Source: Bacteriovoracaceae bacterium | GTDB taxonomy: Bacteria; Bdellovibrionota; Bacteriovoracia; Bacteriovoracales; Bacteriovoracaceae | DNA length: 64,000 nt | Direction: 5' to 3' | Assembly: GCA_947450475.1 (NCBI GenBank) | Contig: CANFVK010000001.1 | Coordinates: 310,001-374,000, forward strand | Part shown: positions 43,221-52,515 of the stretch, piece after piece | Numbering within the stretch: position 1 is the first letter of the stretch | Layout: each line of letters begins with the position of its first letter | Notes under the pieces: generated by a model | Told to the model about the DNA's origin: nothing | Databases searched by the model: none | The model's input: only the letters and a program-made list of their open reading frames with translations | Made by a program: the position numbers and the translations under genes

Positions 43221-43940
43221 TTAAACCTCATTCCAGCATCCCAAGAAGGGACGTTTCAGATGAAAACCTGAGGTTGGATTGGCTATTCCGCTTGCTCCTT
43301 TAACGCCAATGTGGCCGTAGATTTGACCCCCGGATGTAGTTGGGATGCCTCCTTTATTAAATACGCAAACAGAGCCTTCTGGAGCTGAGTCATAGTCTAC
43401 ATATCGATGCCAGCCGGCTTCTTTGAGCTGAGGAGCGGCCATGTAAGCAGCCACGCCATAAAGTGTAATACGTTCTCTTACTAAATATTTAACTACGTGA
43501 TAGCAATTGGTTACTCCACTGCGCTTACCACGCCCCACTGTTGGTCCAGCGACATTAAAATCATCGGCTAGATTATAAGGTTCAATTTCGCCAGTTAATT
43601 CATTTTGATTTAACACAGTGAACTCTGAAGGATACAATTCATTTATATTTGCACCAGTATCAAGCAGATCTTCATTTTCTTGTTTATTTTTAATTGAGTT
43701 AACTAGTGAGAGATTACCTAGATTATCGACAATCAATTCAGATCCAATCGGAATAAATTTACCCCTTAATGTAATGGAATTATTTAGCGCAATGATACTT
43801 CCAGCTTGAAGTCTAGTCTCTCTACTTATGCCATTTGAAGCATTGATTGATTGCAAGTCATCCATGGTTCGGGCAGCAAAGGCGTGAGAATTGAATTGGA
43901 TGAATATGAAGATTAGCATTGTCCATTTCGAGCTTTTCAT
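43221..43940 (-). CDS. Exported protein with CHAP/NlpC-like C-terminal motif
   Basis: The start is ATG 43940 rather than TTG 43958, giving 239 residues with signal peptide MKSSKWTMLIFIFIQFNSHAFA. The C-terminal half contains TNCYHVVKYLV and IYGHIGVKGASG, a Cys...His pair reminiscent of CHAP or NlpC/P60 cysteine peptidases that cut cell-wall peptides. The match is weak in the middle. It may act on peptidoglycan. Confidence 0.6.
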   Translation of the reverse strand: MKSSKWTMLIFIFIQFNSHAFAARTMDDLQSINASNGISRETRLQAGSIIALNNSITLRGKFIPIGSELIVDNLGNLSLVNSIKNKQENEDLLDTGANINELYPSEFTVLNQNELTGEIEPYNLADDFNVAGPTVGRGKRSGVTNCYHVVKYLVRERITLYGVAAYMAAPQLKEAGWHRYVDYDSAPEGSVCVFNKGGIPTTSGGQIYGHIGVKGASGIANPTSGFHLKRPFLGCWNEV

Positions 43941-44138
43941 AATTAATCTACCCTGCAAAATTTAAGTTAATCCATTATAATTAAAAATAGATAGGGTTAT
44001 TTTAATTTGAAAATTTTACATTCTTAAGCTATGCGGGCCGACAAGAAAATAGACAAAAAAGAATTTTTAATAGTGAAGATAAATAAAAAAACAAGCCCTT
44101 ATGCCATCTAGTGGTGAGGAAATCTTAATAGCACGGAT

Positions 44139-45881
44139 CTAGTTAGATAGCTCCTCTGCAAAAACTTTTTCAGTAATTTTCCAAAATTTGTCTTGTTTTC
44201 TAGCAATAACAAATGAAGGCATTCGCAATAGGCGTTGATACTTGATCACATCTTTGGGTGAGGATAGATCCACAGCGAGTTCTGGTCGTTTGAGGTGAGA
44301 GCGAAGAAAATTGATGTTGAATTTTTTAATCGAAGATGAATTATTAAAAAAGTGAGCTTCGCTTACATACTGTGCATTAAAATCATAATACCTAATTTCC
44401 AAATAAGGATTAGCATTTTTATCCATACGCTCTTCCAGTGTAATTTTGTCTGGAGTTAGAACATGAGAATTCTTTGAGAGCTTGGCTTGTTTAAGCTTGG
44501 CGTCGGCATCAATTAGGATAACCTGGCATTTTTCACAAGCTCTTGCAGTGACATCATTTTCGGCGCCGCAGGCATGACAGAGCTTTAATCGGAAGCGAAA
44601 TCCACAGGAGATAATTTTCATCGTGAGATCATCTTGAGTTGCACCTCTGCATTTTCTTCCAAAGTGTTCTATCATCTCTCCTTCAAAATCAACATATCCC
44701 CAAAAGTGATTTTCGAATTCACAAACTGGGCATTGCACACTTACCGCAACGGTATCTTTAGCCGGTCGCTTATCACTAATTTCTGGAGTGTAGATATCAT
44801 GTCCCATTCCAGTGTAGTCCAAAATAAAGCAATCTTTTTTTCCTTCTTCCAAGCGCAAGCCTCGGCCTACAATTTGTTGGTAAAGGCTATTAGATTCAGT
44901 TGGGCGCAATATCGCAATAACGTCGACATGAGGAGCATCAAAACCGGTTGTGAGAACCGATACATTGACGAGATATTTGAATTTTTTCTTTTTAAAATCT
45001 TCAACGATTCTGTTTCTATCAACAATGTCGGTATCACCTAAAACCATGCGCGAATCATCAATCGGCAAATAGGACATAATTTCTTCAGCGTGCCTAACAG
45101 TACTGCTAAAGATCATAACTCCTTGACGGTTAAATCGTTCAGAAATATCGATAATGTTTTTTACGATTAAAGGAGTAAGACGTTTTTGATTTTTTAATAA
45201 CTCTTCAACTTCAGCGATGGTGTACATACTATTTTTTTCTGTGAGTTCAGAAAAGTCATAGCAAGTCACAGGAATATCAACTTTTACTGGAATTGTAAGA
45301 AATTTATTCTTAATCATATAAGAAAGTGGCAACTCATAAACACATTGTTTGAAAAATCTAGATTGAGTTGTTTTGAGTTCTCCAATGTGCGAGTATTCGT
45401 AAATCCAGCCTACTCCCAGCCTATATGGAGTTGCTGTAAGCCCTAAAATGCAAAGCTTGGGATTTCGCTCTAGAAGTTTTTGGATGACTTCTTGATACTG
45501 GGTGGATCCTTCTTCAGCCACTCGGTGGCACTCATCAATAACGAGCAAAGAAAAGTCATGAAAAAAATCGTTGGGTGCACGTGCAACCGATTGTACACTT
45601 CCGAAAATGGCTTTCTGATCCCATTCTTTTTTACCAAGACTTGCAGAAAAAATTCCGGCATCGAGTCCATAACTTTTATATTTTTCATAGTTTTGCTCAA
45701 CCAATTCTTTTACATGGGCCAAGACTAAAACTCTTCCTTTGGCTATTCGAGCTAACTCAGCTATAACTAAGCTTTTTCCCGCTCCTGTAGGCAAAACAAT
45801 CATAGCAGGATCACGTTTTTTTTGAAAAAATTTAATGGCGCTTTGGACCGCCTCTTGTTGATAGTCTCGGAGTTTATACAT
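44139..45881 (-). CDS. SF2 DEAD/DEAH-type helicase with zinc-binding segment
   Basis: This 580-residue helicase has motif I LPTGAGKSLVIAEL, II VIDECHRVAEE, III LTATPYR and VI QIVGRGLRLEEGK, as in UvrB/RecQ-adjacent SSL2-like helicases. After the RecA-like domains, CPVCEFENHFW and CHACGAENDVTARACEKC could bind zinc. The C-terminal 100 residues carry an OB-like domain found in similar proteins. It stands alone; a role in DNA repair or defence is possible. Confidence 0.88.
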   Translation of the reverse strand: MYKLRDYQQEAVQSAIKFFQKKRDPAMIVLPTGAGKSLVIAELARIAKGRVLVLAHVKELVEQNYEKYKSYGLDAGIFSASLGKKEWDQKAIFGSVQSVARAPNDFFHDFSLLVIDECHRVAEEGSTQYQEVIQKLLERNPKLCILGLTATPYRLGVGWIYEYSHIGELKTTQSRFFKQCVYELPLSYMIKNKFLTIPVKVDIPVTCYDFSELTEKNSMYTIAEVEELLKNQKRLTPLIVKNIIDISERFNRQGVMIFSSTVRHAEEIMSYLPIDDSRMVLGDTDIVDRNRIVEDFKKKKFKYLVNVSVLTTGFDAPHVDVIAILRPTESNSLYQQIVGRGLRLEEGKKDCFILDYTGMGHDIYTPEISDKRPAKDTVAVSVQCPVCEFENHFWGYVDFEGEMIEHFGRKCRGATQDDLTMKIISCGFRFRLKLCHACGAENDVTARACEKCQVILIDADAKLKQAKLSKNSHVLTPDKITLEERMDKNANPYLEIRYYDFNAQYVSEAHFFNNSSSIKKFNINFLRSHLKRPELAVDLSSPKDVIKYQRLLRMPSFVIARKQDKFWKITEKVFAEELSN

Positions 45882-45950
45882 GAAGATATTTTATGATTTT
45901 TTAGCAGCGAAAGACAATCATATTAATAGGTTTAAGTAGTGAACTTATAA

Positions 45951-46496
45951 TTAAAGTTCAAGAGGAAAGCTAATTCCTGCGGAGAGTTCATGATACTCTA
46001 TAGTTGGCGACAGAGTTGTTTTTGCACCATTTGAATACGAGTTTGTATAGGACGGAAGTCGGTAAAGAGCATTTAAACTAATTTTTTCAGAAATTGCATA
46101 ACCAAAACCAAACTCAAGCGTTCGACCGCTAACATAATCAGATAGAATTGATTCCTTTGTATAGGAGATTTGACTCCAAAGCCTATATTGGTTAGCCGAA
46201 TTAAAACCTAGAAAAATACCAGTATCGTTTCTTGAATATGATGGCGAAGATACTACTCCAGACGAATAAGTATAAGAAGCGTGACTGTAGTCAAGACCCC
46301 AGTTAAAGCCAAAAGATTTTTGATAAAAGCCTAGCTTTGCACCATAAGTAGGCCCAGAGTATGTTGGTGCATTGGCAATATTACTTGATCCGGAAAGAAT
46401 AAAAGCGGCATGAGGCTCAAAAAAATATTTTGCAAAAGCAACTGATTGAGAAAATAAAATTAAAAAGCCAATGAATGTTTTTATTTTCGATATCAC
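45951..46496 (-). CDS. Small outer-membrane beta-barrel protein
   Basis: This 181-residue protein has signal peptide MISKIKTFIGFLILFSQSVAFA. The mature part is repeated Tyr/Ser/Gly strands (SHASYTYSSGVV, EFGFGYAISEKISLNALY), suggesting an 8-stranded OmpW/OmpA-like barrel. The final residues ISFPLEL lack the classical Phe end. Function unknown. Confidence 0.6.
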   Translation of the reverse strand: MISKIKTFIGFLILFSQSVAFAKYFFEPHAAFILSGSSNIANAPTYSGPTYGAKLGFYQKSFGFNWGLDYSHASYTYSSGVVSSPSYSRNDTGIFLGFNSANQYRLWSQISYTKESILSDYVSGRTLEFGFGYAISEKISLNALYRLPSYTNSYSNGAKTTLSPTIEYHELSAGISFPLEL

Positions 46497-46646
46497 TTGA
46501 TTATATACTCCAAAAGCCTATGCACAAAAAATTGACTCACTTTATCTTACCTCAATATATTGGAATTAAAATGCAAAAATCGATATTGCTCGAAGGCATA
46601 ATGATAAGTTTAGTCTATTACGTTTAGATTTGGGTAAAGTTGAGAA

Positions 46647-47291
46647 TTATTTTTCAATAAAAATCTCATTCTTCATAAAATCAAAAGCATCGTTACAACC
46701 TGCACTGACGTGATGAAGAAGTTCTGGGGCGAGGGCAAAAGCTGCAAAGACTTCAGCGAACTCCTCATTTCTTGCTCCATGGCCATGAGAGACACTGCTA
46801 TATTGTGTAAAGTGACAAGGCGTTTTAACGGCACGATTATAAAGAGCGTAGTAATTGGATTTCCCCAAAGAGTGATTGCCGACTACATGGCCTAATTCAT
46901 GGGTATAAACACTATAATTTTGTATGGCATGTGGACCAATGTCTATTGGGCCCTGGGTTTGGCGTGCATAGACATTAGTGAGGCTTTCCACATACCTCAC
47001 TCGAGTGCCATCAATTTTTGCAAAATTTGAAGCAGTCAGTTCATCCAAATTATTTATGACATTGGAAAGTAGTAAGATTTCTTTTTTTGGTAAATTGAAA
47101 ATGGTTACTTTGTGTTTTTTTAAAATGCTCATCACATCTTTTGCATTATTAATTTTCAAATGGATACTAGAACCTGAACTAGCTTTTTCATACTCGGATA
47201 CTCCGAAAAGTGGCTCGCTTCCCGAAGCAATAAATGTTTGTGTCATCACAGCAAGCAAAATCCATGTACTTAAAAGTTTATTCAAGAGCAT
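46647..47291 (-). CDS. Exported HELGH metallopeptidase-like protein
   Basis: The start is ATG 47291 (the track's 47303 is GTG), giving 214 residues with an N-terminal signal (MLLNKLLSTWILLAVMTQTFIAS). VYTHELGHVVGNH carries the HExxH zinc site and RNEEFAEVFAAFAL the third ligand Glu, so it is gluzincin-like. The product is probably secreted or periplasmic. Its layout resembles the C-terminal peptidase of 61462-63075. Confidence 0.65.
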   Translation of the reverse strand: MLLNKLLSTWILLAVMTQTFIASGSEPLFGVSEYEKASSGSSIHLKINNAKDVMSILKKHKVTIFNLPKKEILLLSNVINNLDELTASNFAKIDGTRVRYVESLTNVYARQTQGPIDIGPHAIQNYSVYTHELGHVVGNHSLGKSNYYALYNRAVKTPCHFTQYSSVSHGHGARNEEFAEVFAAFALAPELLHHVSAGCNDAFDFMKNEIFIEK

Positions 47292-47414
47292 GTTGAATCT
47301 CACTAGAAAAACTTATTTATATCATTAATAAATCCTAGCTTTTCTAGTGAAATGTTCAACTCAAAGAGAGGACAGATGGTAATATTTACACTCTTTAATA
47401 AGAAACAAATAGAA

Positions 47415-47843
47415 TCATCTTTGAATATTTACTTTGCATTGGTAGATCACCTGCGCTTTTAATTCTCCTAAGCACTCACTTGATTCATGCAAGTGCACGA
47501 ATGCCTTGCCTTCAATGGATGTATCATTTTTTCCTCTGAAAAAATTAACGTCTTGCGCCGGTTGCAGGACAACGGTGTAAAATTTAGGATCAACACCTCT
47601 ATGCATGCCTGAAAGTATATGAATATTATCGCTGGTATTGTTCACTTCAACATTGTTGAAGATCCCTGAAGAGGTCTCATTAATGTTGTCGACATCAATG
47701 GTAAGATTGGTTTCGATTCTATCACTGGTTTCACATTCCCATGTTTCATTGGTGATTGGAGCAAAAACTTCGTCGGCAAAAGTCTTTTTGTTAATAAAAA
47801 AAATCATGCTCAACAATAAAAATTGGACTAATAATCTTTGCAC
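47415..47843 (-). CDS. Hypothetical exported protein
   Basis: This 142-residue protein has signal peptide MQRLLVQFLLLSMIFFINKKTFA. Three cysteines remain in the mature part (WECETSD, SECLGE, YQCKVN). No family is recognised. It sits alone next to the HELGH protein gene. Confidence 0.5.
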   Translation of the reverse strand: MQRLLVQFLLLSMIFFINKKTFADEVFAPITNETWECETSDRIETNLTIDVDNINETSSGIFNNVEVNNTSDNIHILSGMHRGVDPKFYTVVLQPAQDVNFFRGKNDTSIEGKAFVHLHESSECLGELKAQVIYQCKVNIQR

Positions 47844-48036
47844 TTGAACCTCGCTGATTGTAAAAAATTAATTATTGGTAAAGCTTAAGAACCTATTTGC
47901 ATTGAAGATGCCAACTATCGATCGATAAAATGAATGATTTAGATCTTGAAATATCAGTGCGTTATAATTCACATATCTTATTCATATTGTGGCATTTAGG
48001 CACAGTAATTATTTTGAAGGGATATTTTACCCCAGT

Positions 48037-48465
48037 TTATTGAAGTTTTAGGTTTTTGATGGAGTAGGTAATTCGGCCCAATCCAGCACCTAAGACATTG
48101 AGGACAACACATATGTTCCAGATCTGAAGTTGCAGCGGCAATAGGTCTTTTATGTGATTAGCGCCGACAATAAAAGCGACTAAGCTAAATGCTAAAACGA
48201 CATCAATGGAATTTCCCAAGTCTTGCCATTTATTTTTATGAGCAAGCGATGGGTTTCGTAATAAGCGAATTAGTAGTGCAAATGAACAGGCGTCAATAAC
48301 TCTTTTTTGAAAGAAAATTAAAAAAATAAAATTTGCTATATTAATAAAAAGATCAATAACTCCTAAAGCAATTAGCCAGTACTGATGAAACAACGATCCC
48401 GTGATTATTTTAAAAGCACAAAAAGGTAAGCCCACAGTGAGAATCTCAAGACAATCCATTATCAT
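48037..48465 (-). CDS. Hypothetical four-helix membrane protein
   Basis: This 142-residue protein has four hydrophobic segments (for example YWLIALGVIDLFINIANFIFLIF and VVLAFSLVAFIVGANHI). No signal peptide and no named family recognised. It is divergent from the parvulin gene. Confidence 0.55.
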   Translation of the reverse strand: MIMDCLEILTVGLPFCAFKIITGSLFHQYWLIALGVIDLFINIANFIFLIFFQKRVIDACSFALLIRLLRNPSLAHKNKWQDLGNSIDVVLAFSLVAFIVGANHIKDLLPLQLQIWNICVVLNVLGAGLGRITYSIKNLKLQ

Positions 48466-48513
48466 ATTAAAATTATAGCAGATATCTTCCTAAAGTTAGT
48501 GTAATATATCATT

Positions 48514-48801
48514 ATGGCATTAACATTTGTTAAAACTATTAAGGCTGCCCATATTTTGGTGGTCCATGAATACGAAGCTAAAGACATTTTGCAAAAAATA
48601 GTTAATGGTGATAATTTTGAAATTCTTGCCAGGGATTTTTCGATTTGTCCTTCTGCTGCAGATGGCGGATTTTTGGGGGAATTCTCTCGAGGTAAAATGG
48701 TGCCAAGTTTTGACAAAGTTGCCTTCAGTTTAGCTGTGGGGGAAATTTCAAAAATTGTTCGAACCCAATTTGGTCATCACATCATAAAGCGTTTGGATTA
48801 A
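48514..48801 (+). CDS. Parvulin-type peptidyl-prolyl isomerase
   Basis: This 95-residue single-domain PpiC-like protein has KAAHILVVHEYEAKDIL, FSICPSAADGGFLGEFSRGKMVPSFDKVAFSL and TQFGHHIIKRLD, the full parvulin motif set. It lacks a signal peptide and is therefore cytosolic like E. coli PpiC. No strong ribosome site is visible. The ORF 48462-48716 on the other strand is a shadow. Confidence 0.92.
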   Translation: MALTFVKTIKAAHILVVHEYEAKDILQKIVNGDNFEILARDFSICPSAADGGFLGEFSRGKMVPSFDKVAFSLAVGEISKIVRTQFGHHIIKRLD

Positions 48802-48812
48802 AAATCTCATAT

Positions 48813-49163
48813 CTAAAATGGTTCTCTTTCGTATTTCCAAAGTTGATTTTTGACAAAAGTTGGTGCAAAAAAAGCTAACAGTTGTGACATTCTTTTAATT
48901 CGAGCAAAGCTTTTCATGCTCCAAGGGTAGTGAGAGAGAAGAATTGATTGATCGAGCACTTCGAAAAAATAATCAAAAATCAAAGCCAACATAATGACAT
49001 CATCAACAAGACCAAAAACTGGAGTCCAGTCTGGAATAAAATCAATTGGAGAAATGACAAGAGCTAACATTACCAGAATAATTCTCTTGTCTCTAACTGG
49101 AATTCTAGGATCATTGGCAACTGAAACCAAAAAATCTTTGAATTCATTTATTAAAATTTTCAT
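48813..49163 (-). CDS. YkvA family (DUF1232) membrane protein
   Basis: This 116-residue protein has the DUF1232 signature VISPIDFIPDWTPVFGLVDDVIMLALIFDYF, between short amphipathic ends. It is a small inner-membrane protein found widely in bacteria. Function unknown. It is convergent with the parvulin gene. Confidence 0.88.
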   Translation of the reverse strand: MKILINEFKDFLVSVANDPRIPVRDKRIILVMLALVISPIDFIPDWTPVFGLVDDVIMLALIFDYFFEVLDQSILLSHYPWSMKSFARIKRMSQLLAFFAPTFVKNQLWKYEREPF

Positions 49164-49180
49164 AGTGATAACAATATCAT

Positions 49181-50089
49181 TTATTGCATATGAATGCTTT
49201 CATTAGATTTCGGATTTTTTCGGATAAAATGGTGATCCGAGTGAGAAGCAAATGCTATCACTTGTTTGAACGCTTCTTTTGCACTTTCAGGCAAATGCTC
49301 CAAAGTGATTCCTTCGAGTTCTAATTGTTTAAGCTTTTTGTTAAGTTTTTTTAGGGCTAACTCTATCTCCTGTATCTCTCTGGCATGAGGAATTGGACTT
49401 GACTGTTCGAGAGCTTCTTCGATTCCCTGGGTCTTGGCGAGTTTTACAAATTTTTTAATTTCTCTTACTGGAAGTGATTTAATATGTTGAAGCGATTTAT
49501 TTTGATCTTCTTTATTTAGTTTGACCAGCTCATTGGTCTGACTAATTGAGAGTTCGCCATTTTGTCTTGCCGTCTTCACGTTTGGAGCGGCCATTTCGTC
49601 GCGGCTTATGGCCTCCGCAATTTGCTTGGGGGATAGTCCTGTCTTTTCGGCAACCATTGTTAGAAATTTCTCTGCAGGGAGAACGGTTATATCATTTGCA
49701 TTTAAAATTTCGTTTTTGTTGTCGACATGGCCCTCAACCTCAGATGAGTGAAGCGCTTGATATATTTCTTTTGCCCGTCTTAAATGACCCTCAATTTCGA
49801 TTTTACTTAAATCTTTTCTGACGAGGTTTTCATCAATTGATATTAGCTCTTGTTCAAGTTCACCCTGATCGATAATGACGACTGGTGTTTCGCTGAAGCC
49901 TAGATTTAGTAGTGCTTGGTAGCGTCTGGCCCCTGCTAAAATGACATTATCACTAGAAATAACTAGAGGGGCAATCAGTCCAATTGTTTGAATAGATTTT
50001 TCTAGATCTGTAACGTCAGAACCTAGTCTTAGGTAAGGGTTGGTTGCTTTAAGATCCTTCAGCTTTCTGCTTTCAGTTTTTGCTCTCAT
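49181..50089 (-). CDS. ParB-like nuclease-domain protein
   Basis: This 302-residue protein begins with a ParB N-terminal domain: NPYLRLGSDVTDLEKSIQTIGLIAPLVIS and VILAGARRYQALLNLG (the GARRxxA CTP/nuclease-like motif). A helix-turn-helix region follows (EKTGLSPKQIAEAISR). It lacks a ParA partner nearby, so a chromosome-segregation role is uncertain; plasmid or regulatory ParB-like functions are possible. Confidence 0.85.
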   Translation of the reverse strand: MRAKTESRKLKDLKATNPYLRLGSDVTDLEKSIQTIGLIAPLVISSDNVILAGARRYQALLNLGFSETPVVIIDQGELEQELISIDENLVRKDLSKIEIEGHLRRAKEIYQALHSSEVEGHVDNKNEILNANDITVLPAEKFLTMVAEKTGLSPKQIAEAISRDEMAAPNVKTARQNGELSISQTNELVKLNKEDQNKSLQHIKSLPVREIKKFVKLAKTQGIEEALEQSSPIPHAREIQEIELALKKLNKKLKQLELEGITLEHLPESAKEAFKQVIAFASHSDHHFIRKNPKSNESIHMQ

Positions 50090-50238
50090 GCTTTCCTCGT
50101 TGAATGTCGTTATCTGTGTGTGTGGGATGTAGAATGAAGAGTTAGAATAAGGATGTCAGGAAAAATAAGCTTAAAACTTTTAACATTTCGAAAAAATGAA
50201 TGGTTAGTGCAATGATGATAAGAATTATTTAGGATTAT

Positions 50239-50721
50239 TCAGCCTAATTCTACGCTTGACTTAATCACTTTCCAAGTGTGATCGGCATTGAGCCTGATTT
50301 CGGCAATAAAGATTTTATCTTCCATCTTCTGGCCCCATTCATCTGGGGAAATAAGTGAAAGAAATCGTTTTTTTATTAATTTAAATTCATAAAGAAAATA
50401 AATTTTTCCTACAACTGGAGTGAATGAGATTTCTGCATTGTAGATGAGGTCTGAAATATATACTCGCTTCTTTATATCTTGAACTTGTCGAGCGAGAGTT
50501 TTCATTTGTTCATAGATTAATCCCAATTGCTCTTGGGTTTGCTCGGCCATTGCTTCACGGGCATGACTTTTTATTTGCCCTTGGTTGGTAGGAATAATCG
50601 CAAAACCTCCGACGGTGTGTGCGTATTCAAGCAAAGAGGGCATATCGGTCGTCTTAAGTTTCATTAAATCAAGATCGATCTTATCTATATCAACGGGCTT
50701 TGGTTTCTTTTCATCATTCAT
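50239..50721 (-). CDS. DUF2452 family protein
   Basis: This 160-residue protein carries the DUF2452 phrases LLEYAHTVGGFAI, VYISDLIYNAEISFTPVVGKIYFLYE and LISPDEWG. It is cytosolic and without known function. The gene is 149 bases beyond the ParB-like gene. Confidence 0.8.
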   Translation of the reverse strand: MNDEKKPKPVDIDKIDLDLMKLKTTDMPSLLEYAHTVGGFAIIPTNQGQIKSHAREAMAEQTQEQLGLIYEQMKTLARQVQDIKKRVYISDLIYNAEISFTPVVGKIYFLYEFKLIKKRFLSLISPDEWGQKMEDKIFIAEIRLNADHTWKVIKSSVELG

Positions 50722-50839
50722 ACTTTAAAAGTAACGCTATCGCCTAATAATGCAACGTTTTTTATTTTTTTTAGAAAAAATTTTAACTGATGAGAAATCT
50801 ATATTACAATGGTAAGACAACTATCACCGGAGAAAAAAG

Positions 50840-50953
50840 ATGAGTAAAAGTCAGGACAAAGGGAAAGAAAAAGCTAAAGAAAAAGGAAAGCCGAAGCTAT
50901 CGACTAAAGAAAAACAGGACAAAAAGAAGGAAAAAGGAAAGAAATCATATTAG
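50840..50953 (+). CDS. Tiny lysine-rich protein (37 aa)
   Basis: Too short for the track. ATG 50840 is preceded by GGAG and starts MSKSQDKGKEKAKEKGKPKL, ending KKEKGKKSY before TAG. Nearly half its residues are Lys, with Gln, Glu, Gly and Ser forming the rest. The strong site and clean frame suggest it is translated. Such peptides may bind nucleic acid; no function is known. Confidence 0.5.
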   Translation: MSKSQDKGKEKAKEKGKPKLSTKEKQDKKKEKGKKSY

Positions 50954-51045
50954 TCGTTCTTTAGCATCGATCAATTTTATAACAACTAGCTCGCTTTATT
51001 TTCGCTTCTTTTATGTTTAAAATTGGTCGATGATTATCTTTTTTT

Positions 51046-51624
51046 GTGAGAGGCTTTAAAATTAAATTTATTCTTTTCATTATATTATTTTCTTTTTATT
51101 CGAGAATCACGATGGCGATAGAAGAACCAAAGTATAGCGTTATTTCAAAAAATAATTTTTATGAGATAAGAAGCTATGATACAATTTTAGTTGCTGATAC
51201 TCAAGTTGAAGATAGCTTTGAAGAGTCTGGCAGTAAAGCTTTTCGAATACTCGCTGATTATATTTTTGGCAATAATAAATCCAAATCGAAAATTGCCATG
51301 ACCGCTCCTGTAACCCAAGTTAAAAATGCTCATGGTTTTACCTATCAATTTACCATGCCCGAAAAGTGGAACATAAATACAATTGCCTCCCCAAATGATG
51401 AAAGAGTGCGTTTGCACCAAATTCCCTCTCGCAAAGTTGCGGTCTTTAGCTATTCAGGTTCTTGGTCAGAGAAGCGTTTTAATGAAAAGCTCGATGAGTT
51501 TAGAGATCTATTAAAAAAAGATGGTGTAAGGACTATAGGGGAACCTGTCTTTGCTCGCTTTAATTCTCCGTTTCAACTTTGGTTTCTTCGTCGAAATGAA
51601 ATTTGGCTAGAAATTGCTCCTTGA
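51046..51624 (+). CDS. SOUL heme-binding family protein
   Basis: This 192-residue protein starts at GTG 51046 and carries an N-terminal hydrophobic stretch (FKIKFILFIILFSFYSRITMA), probably a signal or anchor. The SOUL fold follows: EEPKYSVISKNNFYEIRSYD, KIAMTAPVTQV, YQFTMPEKWN and RKVAVFSYSGSWSEKRF. Family members bind heme or hydrophobic ligands. A strong terminator follows the stop. Confidence 0.88.
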   Translation: MRGFKIKFILFIILFSFYSRITMAIEEPKYSVISKNNFYEIRSYDTILVADTQVEDSFEESGSKAFRILADYIFGNNKSKSKIAMTAPVTQVKNAHGFTYQFTMPEKWNINTIASPNDERVRLHQIPSRKVAVFSYSGSWSEKRFNEKLDEFRDLLKKDGVRTIGEPVFARFNSPFQLWFLRRNEIWLEIAP

Positions 51625-51631
51625 TAATATT

Positions 51632-51662
51632 AATAAAGGGACCTGTAGGTCCCTTTATTTTT
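51632..51662. terminator. Bidirectional terminator between SOUL and hsp20 genes
   Basis: AATAAAGGGACC and GGTCCCTTTATT make a 12-bp stem with loop TGTA, followed by TTTTT. It lies between convergent genes. Confidence 0.85.
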
Positions 51663-51666
51663 TACA

Positions 51667-52152
51667 TTAATGTCCGATAGCAATTTTTTTACGAGTCGTT
51701 TTACTTGGCTCTTTTTTAGTCAGTTCGACGTGAAGTACGCCATCTTTCAGAGCAGCCTTAACATTTGCAGGATCAACTTCGTCACTTAGATAAATGTCTC
51801 TTCTAAAAGATCCACTTGAACGTTCAACACAAACATAATCAATATCACTAGTTTCTTTTTCACTTTTCTTTTCTCCCTTGATGGTAAGAATGTTGTCATG
51901 AAGATCAACATCTAGCTCTGATTCATTCATCCCTGGTACTTCTGCATCAAGGATGTATTTTCCGCCTTTTTCTCTTAAGTCAATGGCGGGGAAATAGCTC
52001 GCATCCAAAGATGCTGGGGTAAATGCATCTGCTCGGCCAAAAAAACTATTCATTAGTGAATTCATTTCTCGCTGAAATGAAGAGAGTTCATCTGAAACTC
52101 TGGTACGAGGATACGGTAAAAGACTAGACGCTTTCCATGGCAATAAGTTCAT
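51667..52152 (-). CDS. Hsp20-family small heat-shock protein
   Basis: This 161-residue alpha-crystallin protein has EKGGKYILDAEVPGMNESELDVDLHDNILTIKGEK and FRRDIYLSDEVDPANVKAALKDGVLHVELTKKEP, the core of the domain. A short N-terminal arm and a C-terminal tail KKIAIGH complete it. It acts as an ATP-independent holdase. AAGGAGG precedes the ATG. A CTACTA...TAGTAG inverted repeat lies upstream. Confidence 0.92.
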   Translation of the reverse strand: MNLLPWKASSLLPYPRTRVSDELSSFQREMNSLMNSFFGRADAFTPASLDASYFPAIDLREKGGKYILDAEVPGMNESELDVDLHDNILTIKGEKKSEKETSDIDYVCVERSSGSFRRDIYLSDEVDPANVKAALKDGVLHVELTKKEPSKTTRKKIAIGH

Positions 52153-52185
52153 AAGGACCTCCTTGTTAAGTTACTTTAGATGTAT

Positions 52186-52201
52186 CTACTAACACTAGTA
52201 G
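52186..52201. promoter_or_regulatory. Inverted repeat upstream of hsp20
   Basis: CTACTA and TAGTAG with spacer ACAC lie about 35 bases before the hsp20 start. It could bind a heat-shock repressor, but it does not match CIRCE and no proof is possible here. Confidence 0.3.
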
Positions 52202-52512
52202 CGACAATCATTTCAATTTTTTTAGCTTTTTGTAGAATTCGAGTTCTTCGATTTCTGTCTTGCTTAAGATGCTTGTGTTTTTAAAAAAGTAAAAATACAT
52301 AATAGCTATAGATTTAATTGATTTTATTTATTTTATTAATTTATAAATGAATGACATTTTTTCAAAATGAAAAACGTAGTCTTTTCTGCCAAGAAGCTAA
52401 TAAAAAATTATAAGATTGGCGTTCATGCGTATCGCGATATCAAAAGAATCGATTTATAAATAGGAGAAATACTAAAAATAATCAAATATTTACTTCTTTA
52501 TTTTGAGACTTA
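52202..52512. other. Gene-free stretch
   Basis: No ORF, hairpin or repeat of note was seen. It is AT-rich, with stop codons in all frames, between the hsp20 upstream region and the adaptor pseudogene. Confidence 0.5.
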
Positions 52513-52515
52513 AAA

